19,835 nt of DNA from contig JADHZB010000406.1 of NCBI GenBank assembly GCA_015657535.1, positions 1 through 19,835 of the forward strand. The letters run 5' to 3'. This document shows positions 9,082-19,536 of the stretch, piece by piece; position 1 is the first letter of the stretch; each line of letters starts with the position of its first letter. The DNA comes from Nephromyces sp. MM_2019 (lineage: Eukaryota; Apicomplexa; Aconoidasida; Nephromycida). A program made the translations under genes and the position numbers. The notes beneath the pieces were generated by a model that had not been told where the DNA came from, did not search any database, and saw nothing but the letters and a program-made list of their open reading frames with translations.

Positions 9082-9620
9082 AGGAAGAGTAGAATAAACT
9101 CGGATAGAATAGAATAGAATGACAGGCAATGTAGATGTAGGTTTTACCCGAAATGTGTAATCCCTGTCTAATAAAGTACGAAAGTTGTAACCTAGAGGGA
9201 GGGAATTTTAAGCTTTTACGGTGTGATATTCTGCATGGAGTTTTCGTTATAGTTGGCTGTTGCACATTTCATTAGTTGCCCTCTTGGATTAGTATGTATT
9301 TGAAGAAAAGTTGGCATTCGATTCCTCTTCTTTTAGTGATATTAAGTGAAAGAATAATCTTTTTAGGATATTTTTTGGGTGATTGACGGGGGAAAAGGAG
9401 TGGATAACGTAGAGTATGAATGTGTGAGATATGAAGGAATTTTCTTGCTCTGGTGTGTGTTGTAGTGTATGGGATGAGCATGTTTAGCTGGCAGGAGTAG
9501 CCTTTTCTGCGTGGTAGTACTCTTTATATATAGCTCTCCTCTTAACTTGGCATGTGCTGTGCGTGCGTCTCAGTGCATGATTGTGTGCATGTTTGTGAGA
9601 ATGTATACGTTTGCATATCC

Positions 9621-9664
9621 CTAACCAACGAAAACCTTCCTGCTGCTTGCTTATTTTCCTTCAG
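9621..9664 (+). other. Probable 5' UTR intron branch site and acceptor of RPS4
   Basis: CTAACC at 9621-9626 is a good branch-point sequence. It lies about 40 bases before a pyrimidine-rich acceptor, TTATTTTCCTTCAG, ending at 9664. The next exon would be 9665-9722 and end with the ATG. TG-rich sequence upstream (9545-9600) fits the intron style here. A TATA-like stretch (TTTATATATAG) lies at about 9522-9532. Confidence 0.45.
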
Positions 9665-9719
9665 ACATTATAGCATCCATTTAGAGCTTTATCTTTGATT
9701 CTTTAACTACGGGAGCATC

Positions 9720-12700
9720 ATGGTGAGCTAGTGTTTCTTAGGAAGAATGCGCACACACACATATTATCGCGTGTGTGATTTGAACATCTATAATAGCAGG
9801 CGATGTCTTCTACTGACGTCTTCGTGTGTTGGAGTAGCCTGTGTAGCCTTAACTTGAAGTGCAGTAGCTTTTGGGGTTGAAGATATATGCAAGTGTGTGA
9901 GAATCCTCTGCTGGCCTCACTTAGTGTGTGCAGAATCCAGTGAAACATGCGAAAAATCTACACAAATTTTCCTTGTATTGCCATTCGATAATGCATGTGG
10001 TAACCTGAAGAATACACACAGCTATATATATGACTAGCTCAAGACTCATTACTCGTTTGTATGTATGTGTGTGCTTGAAAATCCTTAATAGAATGATTTT
10101 TAAAGCTTTTAGATACTTTTTCACCATGCTATGACTGATTTGCCTCCATGCGCTTAAGTGTGTGTGTGGTTATGCTATTCAGGCTCGGGGACTCAAGAAG
10201 CATATGAAGAGGGTTGCTGCCCCTTCACATTGGATGCTTGACAAGTTAACAGGCAACTTTGCCCCTCGGCCATCTGCAGGCCCCCACAAGCTGAGAGAAT
10301 GTCTTCCTTTGGCTATTTTATTGAGGAATAGGCTAAAGTATGCTTTGACCTACGATGAGGTGTGTGGAGGGTGTGGGGGGTTGATAGGGGGGGTAAGGAT
10401 CAGGGGGTTGAGAGTGAGGATAGTTAGAAGTAGATAGTGGGATAAAGGGGATGAGGATAAGGGAAGTGTGGGGGGGGTGAGGATGATGGAAATGACTGAT
10501 AGTTTTTAGGGGGGCTGAGTGGAGGCGAGAGTGCCAGATACTTTAAACATGGAAATGAGGGGAGGAGGTTAAGAAATCAGCGTGTAGTTTACTAGGCGAG
10601 CCATCAGTTATTTAGAGGGAAAGATGGTTCTCTGTAGAGGGAGGGGGGTTGGAAGAACCATGAGAAAAAGCTTGTACGCCACGCGCAGTATAAGGGGGGT
10701 TAAGTCAACTTGTTAGGCCTAGTGATTTTGTGTGCTGGGATTTTCACTTAATAGAATCACTCTTTCTAGGTAATGTACCGAGCAATGTGATTGGGATTTT
10801 TGACTAGTTACTAGCTTGAATTGTGTGTGTGCAATAGACTTTTAGGCTGTCTAATAAGGTGTATCGCTTGTTAGTGTAGATCGGTACCCCCCCAATAAAG
10901 AAGAGGAAGATGTAAAGTATTTGAAGATTTCATGCTTTCTTGTGTGGATGAGTTATACGTCATGAAAAGAGGATTGTGTATTTGATATCTTCATCCGTGT
11001 GTAGGCATCTCTTCAGCCATTTGACGGTATTCTAAGGCAGTTTGATGTATTCGAAGTTCTCTCGCTTTATCCGTTGCTATAGCTCTTTTGTAATTTCAAG
11101 AGCTGAGCATAGTATGTGTGCTTTGTCTCTGTCGTCTACCTGTGTGTGCTTCCCTATGTGTCCTTTTCCGCTGTGTGCTTGTCTGCTTGCTTTGTCTGTC
11201 TTTTTTCGATGTGTGCTTATCTCTGCGTGTGTGTTCACACTTGTTCTCACTATTCTTATTCCTTTTTCCCCCCTACAGGTCAAGCTGATTCTGATGCAGA
11301 GGCTGATAAAGGTTGATGGAAAGGTACGCACAGATCGCTGCTATCCTTCAGGTTTTATGGATGTGGTCACCATCGATAAGACGAACGAGAACTTCAGACT
11401 TCTCTACGATACGAAGGGTCGCTTCATTCCTCATTTGGTAACTGCAGAGGAAGCGAAGGTTAGTGTATTGGTGTGTGTGTTGTGCTTAATCATAGTGTGT
11501 GTTTTTTGCGTGTGTGCATGTGTGTGTGTTTATTTTTCGCTATTAGTATGCTTGTCCTGATGGCCTGGCGTTGATGTATTATATTATCTTGTGTGTGTGC
11601 TGTCGAATGGTTGGCGTTTCAGTGTTTTATATTGAGTGCGAGATTCTATTGAAACTGCTGATTAGTGGTGAATTTTTTCGTGAATATGATCAATGTATGT
11701 GGGTGGGTATGTGGATGTGAGAATGTGTGTGGACCTGTGCTGTTATGGGTGTGTGTGAGACTGTGTCTCTCTGGTTATGACTATGTGTGTGTGCTTACCA
11801 GTTTTTTCAGTCTATTATATCTGCTCTGCTTCAGTTTGATACAAGTTTTTGCACACATCTTTGATATCTGCAGTTTAAGCTTTGCCGAGTAAGAAGAGTG
11901 GTAGTCGGATCCAAGGGAATCCCAGCCGCAGTAACACACGATGGCCGAACTATTCGCTACGTACACCCGAAGCTGAAGGCAAATGATACTATCAAGGTTG
12001 ATCTTTCTACTGGAAAGGTAAAGTCTTGTGTGTGTGTGGGTGTGTGTATGGAGCTGAGAAGAAGACGATTACGGAAATCTATCAAAAAGCTCGTGCTTCT
12101 CTGTTTATGTGTATTTGTGTGCACACTTTGTTCGCTTCCTTTACGCTTGTTTGAGTTTTTAACAGCCCTCAAGACCTCTCGGCCTTTTTCCACTGTTTGT
12201 GTGTGCATTTGGATCGGTTCCTACTCCGTGCTACTTCCGTGTGCTGTTTGCTGTCCTTCTTTAGTTATCTGTGTGTGTATGTGTGGCTGTTGCTTCTATC
12301 GATTTCTTTGGTTATAAATTTTCATCTCTCAGTGTGTTTGAACCTCTATCAGTCTCTATGCCCCTGCCTATACTTCCCTAAACCTCTATCTTGATATGTA
12401 TGTAGTTGATATATCTGTCTCCAATCTCAGTTGTGTATGTATCTCTATACACATTTTTGTGTATGTACGTCTCTTCATCTCTGTGGATACGTTCTAGTAT
12501 CGCCTTTATTCCATCTTATCTTGCATGTATACTCAGCATTCGTTTCTATATGAAAGTTTGTCAGTATTCACCAGCTCCCACCACTAAACACACACACACT
12601 CAAACCAAAACTCAACCACACCCTCCTGTACTCAATCCTCCAGTCGGTTAACTCGCTCAACTAGAACAATCTCCATCGCAATCTCCTGCATCATTCGCAC

Positions 12701-13081
12701 ACACAAAAAACTCCATAAACATTCCCTCTTTCGCCTCCAAAACGTATGCACGCCTACCCCTGCACACAAACTCCCATAAAACCCATTCTTCCTCAGATGG
12801 AGGAAATCATCCCTTTTGAAGCCGGTAACGTAGCCATGATTACTGGGGGGCATAATGTAGGACGTATAGGTATAATCATCCACAGAGATCGTCATCCTGG
12901 TGGATTTGATATCGTTCATCTTCGTGATGAGCGTAATAGTTCTTTCGCCACAAGGGTTAGCAATGTCTTTGTAATCGGTAAGGGATCTCAATCGATGGTT
13001 AGCTTGCCCAAGAGAAGAGGCATAAGGCTATCAGAATACGAAGATCGTGTTGATCGTCTTCACAGAAACGCACACGCTTAA
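9720..13081 (+). CDS. RPS4: 40S ribosomal protein S4 (eS4), five coding exons
   Basis: Join 9720-9722, 10183-10359, 11279-11458, 11874-12017 and 12797-13081; 262 aa, the usual eS4 length. It is a small-subunit component of cytosolic ribosomes. Visible features: N-terminal signature [18 protein letters not shown] (8-25) and [18 protein letters not shown]; the S4-type RNA-binding region (about 42-110, with [12 protein letters not shown]); the central eS4 domain ([23 protein letters not shown] to [20 protein letters not shown]); a KOW motif (about 177-205, [24 protein letters not shown]); and the C-terminal block [15 protein letters not shown] with [11 protein letters not shown]. All four introns are phase 0 with GT-AG ends. 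The first coding exon is only the ATG, joined to GCT CGG (MARGLKKH), the expected eS4 start. The four introns total 2,573 nt against 789 coding. Identification is firm; the ATG exon is well supported by ATG|GTGAGC. Confidence 0.96.
9723..10182 (+). other. RPS4 intron 1 (460 nt)
   Basis: Donor ATG|GTGAGC; acceptor TGCTATTCAG|GCTCGG. It separates the start codon from the rest of the protein. A CA tract (9751-9761) lies near the donor and a TG tract (10158-10168) near the acceptor, so its ends are mutually complementary. Confidence 0.85.
10360..11278 (+). other. RPS4 intron 2 (919 nt), G-rich 5' end
   Basis: Donor GATGAG|GTGTGT; acceptor CCCCCCTACAG|GTCAAG after a long pyrimidine tract. The first 150 bases are dense in G runs: 10369-10407 has runs of 3, 6, 7 and 5 Gs, and more G runs lie near 10468 and 10643-10699. 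The 3' part has TGTG tracts (11113-11240). No clear snoRNA was found. Confidence 0.9.
11459..11873 (+). other. RPS4 intron 3 (415 nt)
   Basis: Donor GCGAAG|GTTAGT; acceptor TTGATATCTGCAG|TTTAAG. The body is TG-rich at 11470-11530 and 11690-11793. Both sites are phase 0 and restore the eS4 sequence AEEAK-FKLCRV. Confidence 0.9.
12018..12796 (+). other. RPS4 intron 4 (779 nt)
   Basis: Donor GGAAAG|GTAAAG; acceptor CATTCTTCCTCAG|ATGGAG. A TG tract lies just inside the donor (12027-12049) and a CA tract in the 3' third (12586-12600), with further CACA at 12698. The join gives [17 protein letters not shown], as expected for eS4. Confidence 0.92.
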
Positions 13082-14242
13082 AGATGGCATTTTTAGGAAA
13101 TCTGAGGAAAGGAAGATTTGGAGCTTCAAGATGATTGTTTGAAGTTTCTGATTGAGCATTTGTTGAATATGTTGGCAATATCTTCATCCTGGCAGTGAAT
13201 CCAGCTTGAAGATGATGGTTTTAATGATGATTCTAACATCTTATTCGATGAATATTAGCAGCATCTTCATAATAGCCCAGAAGCTGAGCTATTGATTATC
13301 TTTGCACTCTTTTGTTTATCTTCTGTCCTTTAAGCTGTATAGAAGGCTAGGCTCCACATAAGACCTGATGATTGTGCGTTGGGACAGTTTCGGTGTTGCT
13401 ACTGGTGTTTCTAGAGTCTTAACTAGCTGCTTATAATGGCTGGCAATTTGTAAGGTGTGTATGGCTTGCTTTCCATTTTTGGATAGAATCCAGTCTAAAG
13501 GGATGGTGCGTGTTTTCACAAGGAGGTCCATGTAGTGAGTAGATTGAAGATTTTTAAGAGAGTTGGTGGAGTCGTCATTTCAGCATGTTTATTAGACAGA
13601 AAGGAAGCGAAATTTTAGTTTATTCGGGCGAAGAAGACGTCTAATAACTTTGGGGAAATAAGCATTGCCGGTAGCTTTTTATGGTGTGTTTGTGTGTGGT
13701 GAAAACTACAACTTTTCGGACTTTTTCGCTCAGTTTTGAGGCTGAAAATGTTGTAAAATCTTGCTCTCTACTGTGAAGAGGCTGTTACATGAGGGAGAAA
13801 TGGGTGGTCTCTCTTTGTGAGGTATTTGGGAGCGATCTCTCTGTCTGATGTTTGTTGGGATGGGAGGCTTGTGTGCGTGTGGTGATTGGTGTGTGTGCCA
13901 GGGGCTTGCTGCAGAGATGCTATATCGGTTCGGCGTGTCACCCTTCATGTCTTTGCAATTTTTTTGCTTTTTTGTGTGTGGGTTGATGTGTATGGTGTGT
14001 CTATTGTATGTGTATCAACTTGGATGAATTTGGGTTAGAATCGGAGATGTGTGTGTGCTAAGCCATTGCCAGTGCTCTAATTGAGGAGCAGAAGAAGTTC
14101 ATCCGTCTGAAGGCATCTCTTCATCATTGTGGGGGGGGGCGTATATACTACTAGCTAGTAGATTTAATAAATTGAGAAGATTAGATGTAAGAGTGGTAAT
14201 TTGGTGGCAACACACAAAGAGATGATAATTGTCGCGCACGCA
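13082..14242. other. Spacer downstream of RPS4; no gene called
   Basis: GATGAT-rich sequence at 13120-13280 is probably RPS4 3' UTR. A 71-codon minus frame (13316-13531) starts with ATG but matches nothing I recognise. TG-type tracts lie near 13685, 13870 and 13970-14060. Confidence 0.4.
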
Positions 14243-14290
14243 GAGGTGCTCCTTTTCGCATACACAGGGGTGCTCCTTTTCGCACACACA
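14243..14290 (+). repeat. 24-bp direct repeat, two copies
   Basis: Two adjacent 24-base units (14243-14266, 14267-14290) share GGTGCTCCTTTTCGCA and a CACA tail, differing at two positions. Confidence 0.85.
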
Positions 14291-14681
14291 ATGCTACGCT
14301 CCATCCGCGCACACGAATACCAACCCCACGTGCACCGTTACTTCCTTTCCACACACATTAGCTAAACATCTAGCTGTGCGATCAATGAAATGCAGTGGTT
14401 TATACAATTTCGCACACCTTAATACTTCCTCCTCAAGCTTCCTGTGTGTGGCGCTATTTCAAGCCTAAGACTAGGCTAGAGTCGACTTCTTTAGCAAATA
14501 AGCAATGAAGAAGAGGAAGAAGCAACCACTCAGGGTAGCTACACATCGTAATACACACTAGGTTAAAATTAGAAAGTGAAGGGCTTTGTTTGTGTGTTCT
14601 CTCGGAAAGTTCGTCTAACAAGAAAAAAGGAGGCTAGTGACATCTGTTAGAATCGTGCATCAATTCTGCAGGTTCTGTAGA

Positions 14682-14818
14682 AGTGTGTGTGAGTGTGTGT
14701 ACATGGGAGTGCGTGTGTGTAGGAGTGTGTGTGTGTGGGAGTATGTGTGTGTGTGTGTGGGAGTGTGTAGGAGTGTGTGTGTAGGAGTGGGAATTAGTGT
14801 GTGGGAGCATGTGTGCAC
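14682..14818 (+). repeat. TG/GGAG minisatellite
   Basis: Irregular tandem TGTGTG blocks alternate with GGGAG or AGGAG spacers. The long frames across it on both strands are composition artefacts. Confidence 0.8.
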
Positions 14819-15589
14819 ATGCCTCTCATTATGTGTGTGCCCTCCGCTGTGTGTGTGCGTATACCTGTGTGTGTGCACTCCCTTGTGCATGACTCTCTCC
14901 ACACTATCCTGTCTACTTTTGAGCGAACACCTTAGCATCTCTCCCTGGTTGATGTGCGTTCAACTGTCTGCACGGAAGAAACTCCGTATGTGTGTGTGTG
15001 TGTTGCCTCACCTCTGTGAAAGCTTCCGGAATTGGCTCTTTTTGCACTTTCCGCTGCTTCTTTGGTAGAATTTCTTTGATGCGAATATTTCCCTCCTCCT
15101 GATGATCAACTGTATACGTGACCGATGTTTTCTTCACATTGAAGATGATTCTTGAGCAAAAAAGCTCAAATTGATGAGATTTTTCGCACACACTCTCCCA
15201 GGCTACCAATTGGACTGCTTAATATCCACACACAAACATGCACAGACATGCACATGTGTGCTGCTCTCCGCCTTCTCTGTAAAGAAAAGTAGAATTTTTT
15301 GGATGAATTTCCACAGCGTAGAGCCATGTAGAGGTGGCTTTACAGAAGAGGAGGAAGATGTGAACTTTACGCTCTTATCTTTCATTAGGAGACAATAGTC
15401 ACAAACAGAGAAATAGAAGATAAATTCAAGCAGAAATAGCCACACACGCATGGAGGTGTGTGCACACACCCTAATACATTGAGATACACCAATACGCTAG
15501 TATACACACGAAAATACACACAGATACCACACGCCAACGGACACACCAACACACACACCTTTTTCAACTCCTAGAAGCCAGATAGCACA
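14819..15589. other. Spacer / 5' region of the histone-fold gene
   Basis: The TG-rich left part gives way to CA-rich sequence at 15430-15560. A pyrimidine tract ending in CTCCTAG (to 15574) could be a 5' UTR intron acceptor 15 bases before the ATG. No coding region is recognised. Confidence 0.4.
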
Positions 15590-17437
15590 ATGAGCTCACC
15601 TCTAGAGGATGTAACTGCTTCTGCTGCTCTCCCTCCTTCTAGAGGGTCTCCGCCAATCAGCGGTTTTCGTGAGTTTTCACAGAATCCTAGACACACACAG
15701 AGTTCATCTCCTTCTTCTCCCAAGCCAATGGTATCTCCTGCTAGTCAGCACCCCCATGGAAGCAGCAAAGAAGGAGAAAGAGCGTTTACTGCTGCCTATT
15801 ACAATGAGCTTAAAACAGACGGTAAGTCGAGGTATTTAGGAGGAAGATGTTTTGCGTGTTCCAAGTCGTGGATCTTACCTGAAGAAGTATCGCTTCAGTG
15901 AATGCTCTAAAACACTGGAATTTGCTTGAAAATCGTCGTGTGAAGGTGGAATGGTGCATTTAATGTGTACGAAGTTCTTAGCTGTGAATCCTCCCTCTTC
16001 TTGCACGTTAAAACATGTATAATTCTCTGTTTTTGTAGAAGTGTATGCTTAGAGCTGGTGCATTTATTGGGAAGCCTCTTTTTCCTGCTTTTCTTATCAT
16101 CTTTGGTGTATCTGTATGTGGTTTGAATCCTGGTAGTAGTTGTGTGTGCGAGAGATTTCTAGGTGATTCTCTTGATGGCTGGGTTATGATGCGCAGCTTT
16201 AGCTTTGCAGAAAATGTGGAAATTGAGGGGTATCCGTCGAGTTTGAGGCTGAAACATGAGAAGATGAGGCAGATTGGAAGTAGAGGCTGTATTTTTGTGC
16301 TTTTCTTGGATTATGTGTTATGAGAGGGAAGGGTGGTGTGTTAGTTGGTGTGTGTGTGATGGCTTCTGTGTTACTGTCCGTGATAGTTTGTGTGTGATGT
16401 CTTCTATATTGGTGTGCGAATGTGGATTATTTCTTTTGGTTTTACATCGATTATGTGTGTAGTTGCGATGCTCCTAACGATTCTTGGGGATGCTGATCTT
16501 GTGTTTGACAGTCAGGCGATTGATTTAGCAACTGCTCATTCTATTCAATTCCTGGAAAATCTGGTAAGTTTACTGATTTTTGCACACACACTGTGGGAGT
16601 AGATGTATACTTTTTTGTAGAAGAGAGGGATTATTCACTATTTCATAGCTAATCTTCAAGGCTGGAGAGATAATAGTCTGTAAAATGTGTGTGTGTGTGC
16701 GTGTGTGTGGAGGTTTTCTTTCTGTATGTCATTGGATGACTGAATAAGATTTTTTTTCGCATTGAGAGGTTTTTGTATAAGTGTGTGTTTGGGTTATCTC
16801 TTCTGGATTTACTTTGATCGTCTGTTTGCATCGGTGATTTCACTTGATTGCAGCTCTCTGTCCCTCTCATACGTGTGTGTGTGTGCGCTGCATATGTTCC
16901 GTACCTTGACGTGTGAACATCTATAATATATTTTCTGTGGTGTCTTCAAACTTATTCTGTTTTTATTACTCGTGTGTGTGTATATCTTTTTCCATCTACA
17001 AGCCTATGTATTGCCTAATAGCTCTGCATGAGTGTGTGTGCATGTGTGTGTGCATGTGTGTATGCATATGCGTGTGCATGTACCTATGCATTTGTGTGTG
17101 CATATATCTATGCGTGTGTATGTGCTTTTTCCCGTGCATTTTCTCGCGCATTTTCCTCTCAATTTTCCTTTTTTTGAACTTAGTTTTCCTCAACTGGTTT
17201 GTGTGTGTGTGTATATACTAAACTCTCTCTAACTAGGTTAAGTCAGCACAGAGGATAGCTCTTTCAAGTGATTCTAAGATTCTGACGGCTGATCACTTTG
17301 TTACTGCCTTGATGGGCGATCAGAGGAAGTATTTGCGTTGCAAAAAAGCCTTGGAAAACTATCGAACTATGAACTCGATGATGTATGCTTATGATGATCA
17401 AAAGTATGTACCTTCTAAGCGATCATCTGAAAGATGA
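15590..17437 (+). CDS. Histone-fold protein, NF-YC/NC2-alpha/POLE4-like, three exons
   Basis: Join 15590-15821, 16463-16563 and 17237-17437; 177 aa. Residues 1-62 are Ser/Pro-rich and probably disordered. Residues 64-156 read as a histone fold: a first helix (AMLLTILGDADLVFD), a long central helix (AIDLATAHSIQFLENLVKSA, 96-115), the K-I-L-T-A-D-H strand/loop (125-131), and a last helix plus extension (KYLRCKKALENYRTM, 142-156). The central helix resembles FLESLLKKA of DRAP1/NC2-alpha and FVENLAKDA of POLE4; KILTADHF resembles NC2's KTMTTSHL; ALENYR resembles ALEAYR of POLE3. Such proteins dimerise with a second histone-fold subunit in transcription repression or replication/chromatin complexes; which one is not decidable by eye. 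An in-frame TAG at 15572 lies upstream of the ATG. Intron 1 is phase 1 and intron 2 phase 0. The fold is likely, the subfamily open, and the intron 1 acceptor is the weakest part. Confidence 0.65.
15822..16462 (+). other. Intron 1 of the histone-fold gene (641 nt)
   Basis: The donor G|GTAAGT is strong. The chosen acceptor TTATGTGTGTAG|TTGCG has a weak pyrimidine tract but is the one that keeps phase 1 and yields a complete first helix. A stronger-looking acceptor at 16038 (GTTTTTGTAG) opens a frame that ends at once in TAG when joined to exon 1. Another AG at 16511, about 35 bases after CTAAC, would need a phase-2 donor. Confidence 0.55.
16564..17236 (+). other. Intron 2 of the histone-fold gene (673 nt)
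   Basis: Donor AATCTG|GTAAGT; acceptor CTCTCTAACTAG|GTTAAG, with a CTAAC element next to the acceptor. Phase 0. A CA tract lies near the donor (16582-16590), followed by many TG tracts (16686-16706, 16875-16885, 17033-17119, 17201-17212). Confidence 0.8.
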
Positions 17438-17617
17438 GTGTGTGATATTTTGATAAGATTTTGTGAGAGTGTTGGAGAGATTACTTAAAAAAGAGATTTG
17501 CTCGTGAGTAAGGAGCTGTTAGAAGCAGCTTTAGACGGATAAGTTTGAGTTTCCATTTGAAGACAAAAACTTGAAAAAACCCTCGAAAGCTAAGCTTGAT
17601 AAAATCTATGAAAAAAA

Positions 17618-17748
17618 GTGGTGTGGGTGTGTGGGTGTGTGTATGTCGGTGTGTGTATGTGGGTGTGTGTATGTGGGTGTGTGTGGGTGTGTTGATGTGT
17701 GTGGGTGTGTGTGAGTGTGTGTGTGTGGATGTGTCCTTGTGTGTGTTG
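17618..17748 (+). repeat. TG minisatellite with a 14-bp unit
   Basis: GTGGGTGTGTGTAT occurs at 17631 and 17659, with a one-base variant between them at 17645 and a partial copy at 17673. It then decays into irregular TG repeats. It lies about 190 bases after the histone-fold gene's stop. Confidence 0.85.
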
Positions 17749-18151
17749 CAAGGAAGAAGTACGAGAATACCCTTTTTACTCAGGTTTTCGTGATACAATT
17801 ATCTAGCTCTCTCTTCCCTGACAGTTTTCTTAGTCTTATTCGTCTCAGCTTTGCTGCTCGGTTGTTTGAAGGAAAACGCACGCACACACGGATATACTAC
17901 TATGTAGCTTGTTTCTTTAACACACACAGAAGTTCTGACATTCTAAAAAGCGAATTTTCTGGGCAGATATTCCAATTTTCAGCCGTATGAAGAGGGAAAC
18001 CAAAGCTGAACAACACGTGTGTGTGTGTCGACGTGCTATTCGAAAGAAGATCAAGTTCAGCAGCATACATCGAAGTAGCGTGTATGTGCCTATAGTGTGT
18101 GTTGCTTCCAAGTGTTTTCATCCCTCTTACTAGCATTGAAAAGAATGACTC
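17749..18151. other. Spacer, no gene recognised
   Basis: Mixed CA (17880, 17921) and TG (18017-18027) tracts with short open frames on both strands. None has a recognisable motif. Confidence 0.4.
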
Positions 18152-18358
18152 TCACTTCCTCATAAAAACGTATACACACGACACATGGGAAAAGGTAGAG
18201 ATTTGCGTATTTTGCACTGTTTCATGTACTCTGGTAGTTTTGTCAGATTCCTGGATTTTTCCAGATTTCTCTGCTTCTTCAGACTCTTCTCCATCTTCTT
18301 CATCCTCTTCATCGTCTCCATCTTCAGATTTCTCTACTCCAAAATACCCTACTTCCAT
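18152..18358 (-). other. Possible acidic coding exon on the minus strand
   Basis: A minus-strand frame from ATG 18358 runs MEVGYFGVEKSEDGDDEEDE, then an Asp/Glu-rich stretch, then KSGKIQESDKTTRVHETVQN, and stops at 18152. It reads less repetitively at its ends than a pure microsatellite would. A donor-like CCCAT|GTGTCGTGTG lies at about 18187, so the coding part could end there. No family is recognised. The opposite strand reads as a Ser-rich string and may equally be meaningless. Confidence 0.25.
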
Positions 18359-18376
18359 AGATTCCTCTACTGCCAC

Positions 18377-19536
18377 TCACCAACACACACATATACCTCC
18401 CTAAGCATCAACTTAACTTCATAATGCTTCTATAGTCTACCTTTTTAGCACAACAGAAAACGCTAAATCCATACACACTATCTTTAAAAGAATAGCAAAC
18501 TCCCGGATTTTTGTAACCCGCATACACACAAACACACAGGAAGCAGCATATAAACTCAACGACAGCCTTAGGTCGCTGCTTCTCCTATCTCTAGGCTTTG
18601 AAAAACCTTTTCTGATAAAAAACTAGCCGTTAAAGACGCAGAGACTTCGTCAAAAAAGCTCCCGTTGTTTCTACAAAAACCCTTAACAGTGGAGATTTCC
18701 TTCAAACGCTAGGCTTTCTCTTTGATTAGCTTTAATTTGGTGTTTTTGAGGCTCTCTGTACACTATGAAACAGTAGAGATTCATCGTTTTCGATGTTATT
18801 ATAAGGGCTATCTAGTGTAGTAAGCTTTATAGAGCTTGGAGAATTTCCTTCTTACCACAGTTTCTCGGTTTTTACGAGATTTTTTGGGTTGAAAAAGGAG
18901 GATTTGCTGAAGAGGAAGAGGAGATTTTACTTTATTTGTAGTGTTTGTGGGAGTCTAGTGCTCGGAGAGGAGAAGAAGGAGAAGGAAAAGAAAGGGAAGG
19001 AGAAGGAAACAAACTAAGCAAACTCATACAAGAAGGAAAACACCAAGAAGAGCTCTGCATTACACAACAGGATCTCCTGTACATAGCACGCTACTTTCAA
19101 TTCGAAAGAAAAGAAACAGCAAAATCAAGCAATTTCATCAAATTTCACTGCTTTTTCATGCAAAAGCCAGGTGTATAGCACTCCCTATTGGGAAGGACTT
19201 AACCACCAACTAAGCACTTCCACATAGCAGTAAACTATACATCTTTCAGAGAGCTTTGATAATTATTAGAAGCTCTGTTTTCCGCAGATTCTCCCACGAC
19301 TAATTTGTTGATTATCACTCGCACACACCCACTTTCTACTGGTTTTTTGGAGGAAATAAGATGTTTTCTTCCAGGGAAATTCTCAATTTTGATCGCATTT
19401 ACTGCCTCTGCTCCAATATGCACTCTACACGCACACGAAAAGACGGCCGAAGAGAAGTGTTTTCCGAACAGCGCTGGTCTTGCGAGCCTTAATTCTTCAT
19501 GAAGAGGGATAACAACTCTGCAATTTTATGGTTTTT
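18377..19536. other. Spacer; one unassigned plus-strand open frame
   Basis: A plus-strand frame at about 18945-19178 begins purine-rich and becomes protein-like (KLIQEGKHQEELCITQQDLL, then YIARYFQFER). It has no in-frame ATG and no family match. A small hairpin (CTCG-GTTTTTA-CGAG) is at about 18864-18878. Nothing else is supported. Confidence 0.35.

Noticed and set aside
13200..13290. Possible C/D snoRNA (ATGATGG ... CTGA) after RPS4
   Set aside because: The C box is imperfect, the terminal stem is weak, and the region is GATGAT-rich, so box matches are expected by chance.
13316..13531. 71-codon minus-strand frame ending IIRSYVEPSLLYSLKDRR, faintly like the tail of a reverse transcriptase
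   Set aside because: No catalytic motif, no neighbouring element sequence, and the rest of the frame does not resemble a retroelement.
16039..16323. Exon beginning KCMLRAGAF, which resembles archaeal-histone RIMRRAGA
   Set aside because: Joining it to exon 1 of the histone-fold gene in the available phase gives an immediate stop, and no in-phase donor leads to the next exon. Kept only as a possible alternative exon.
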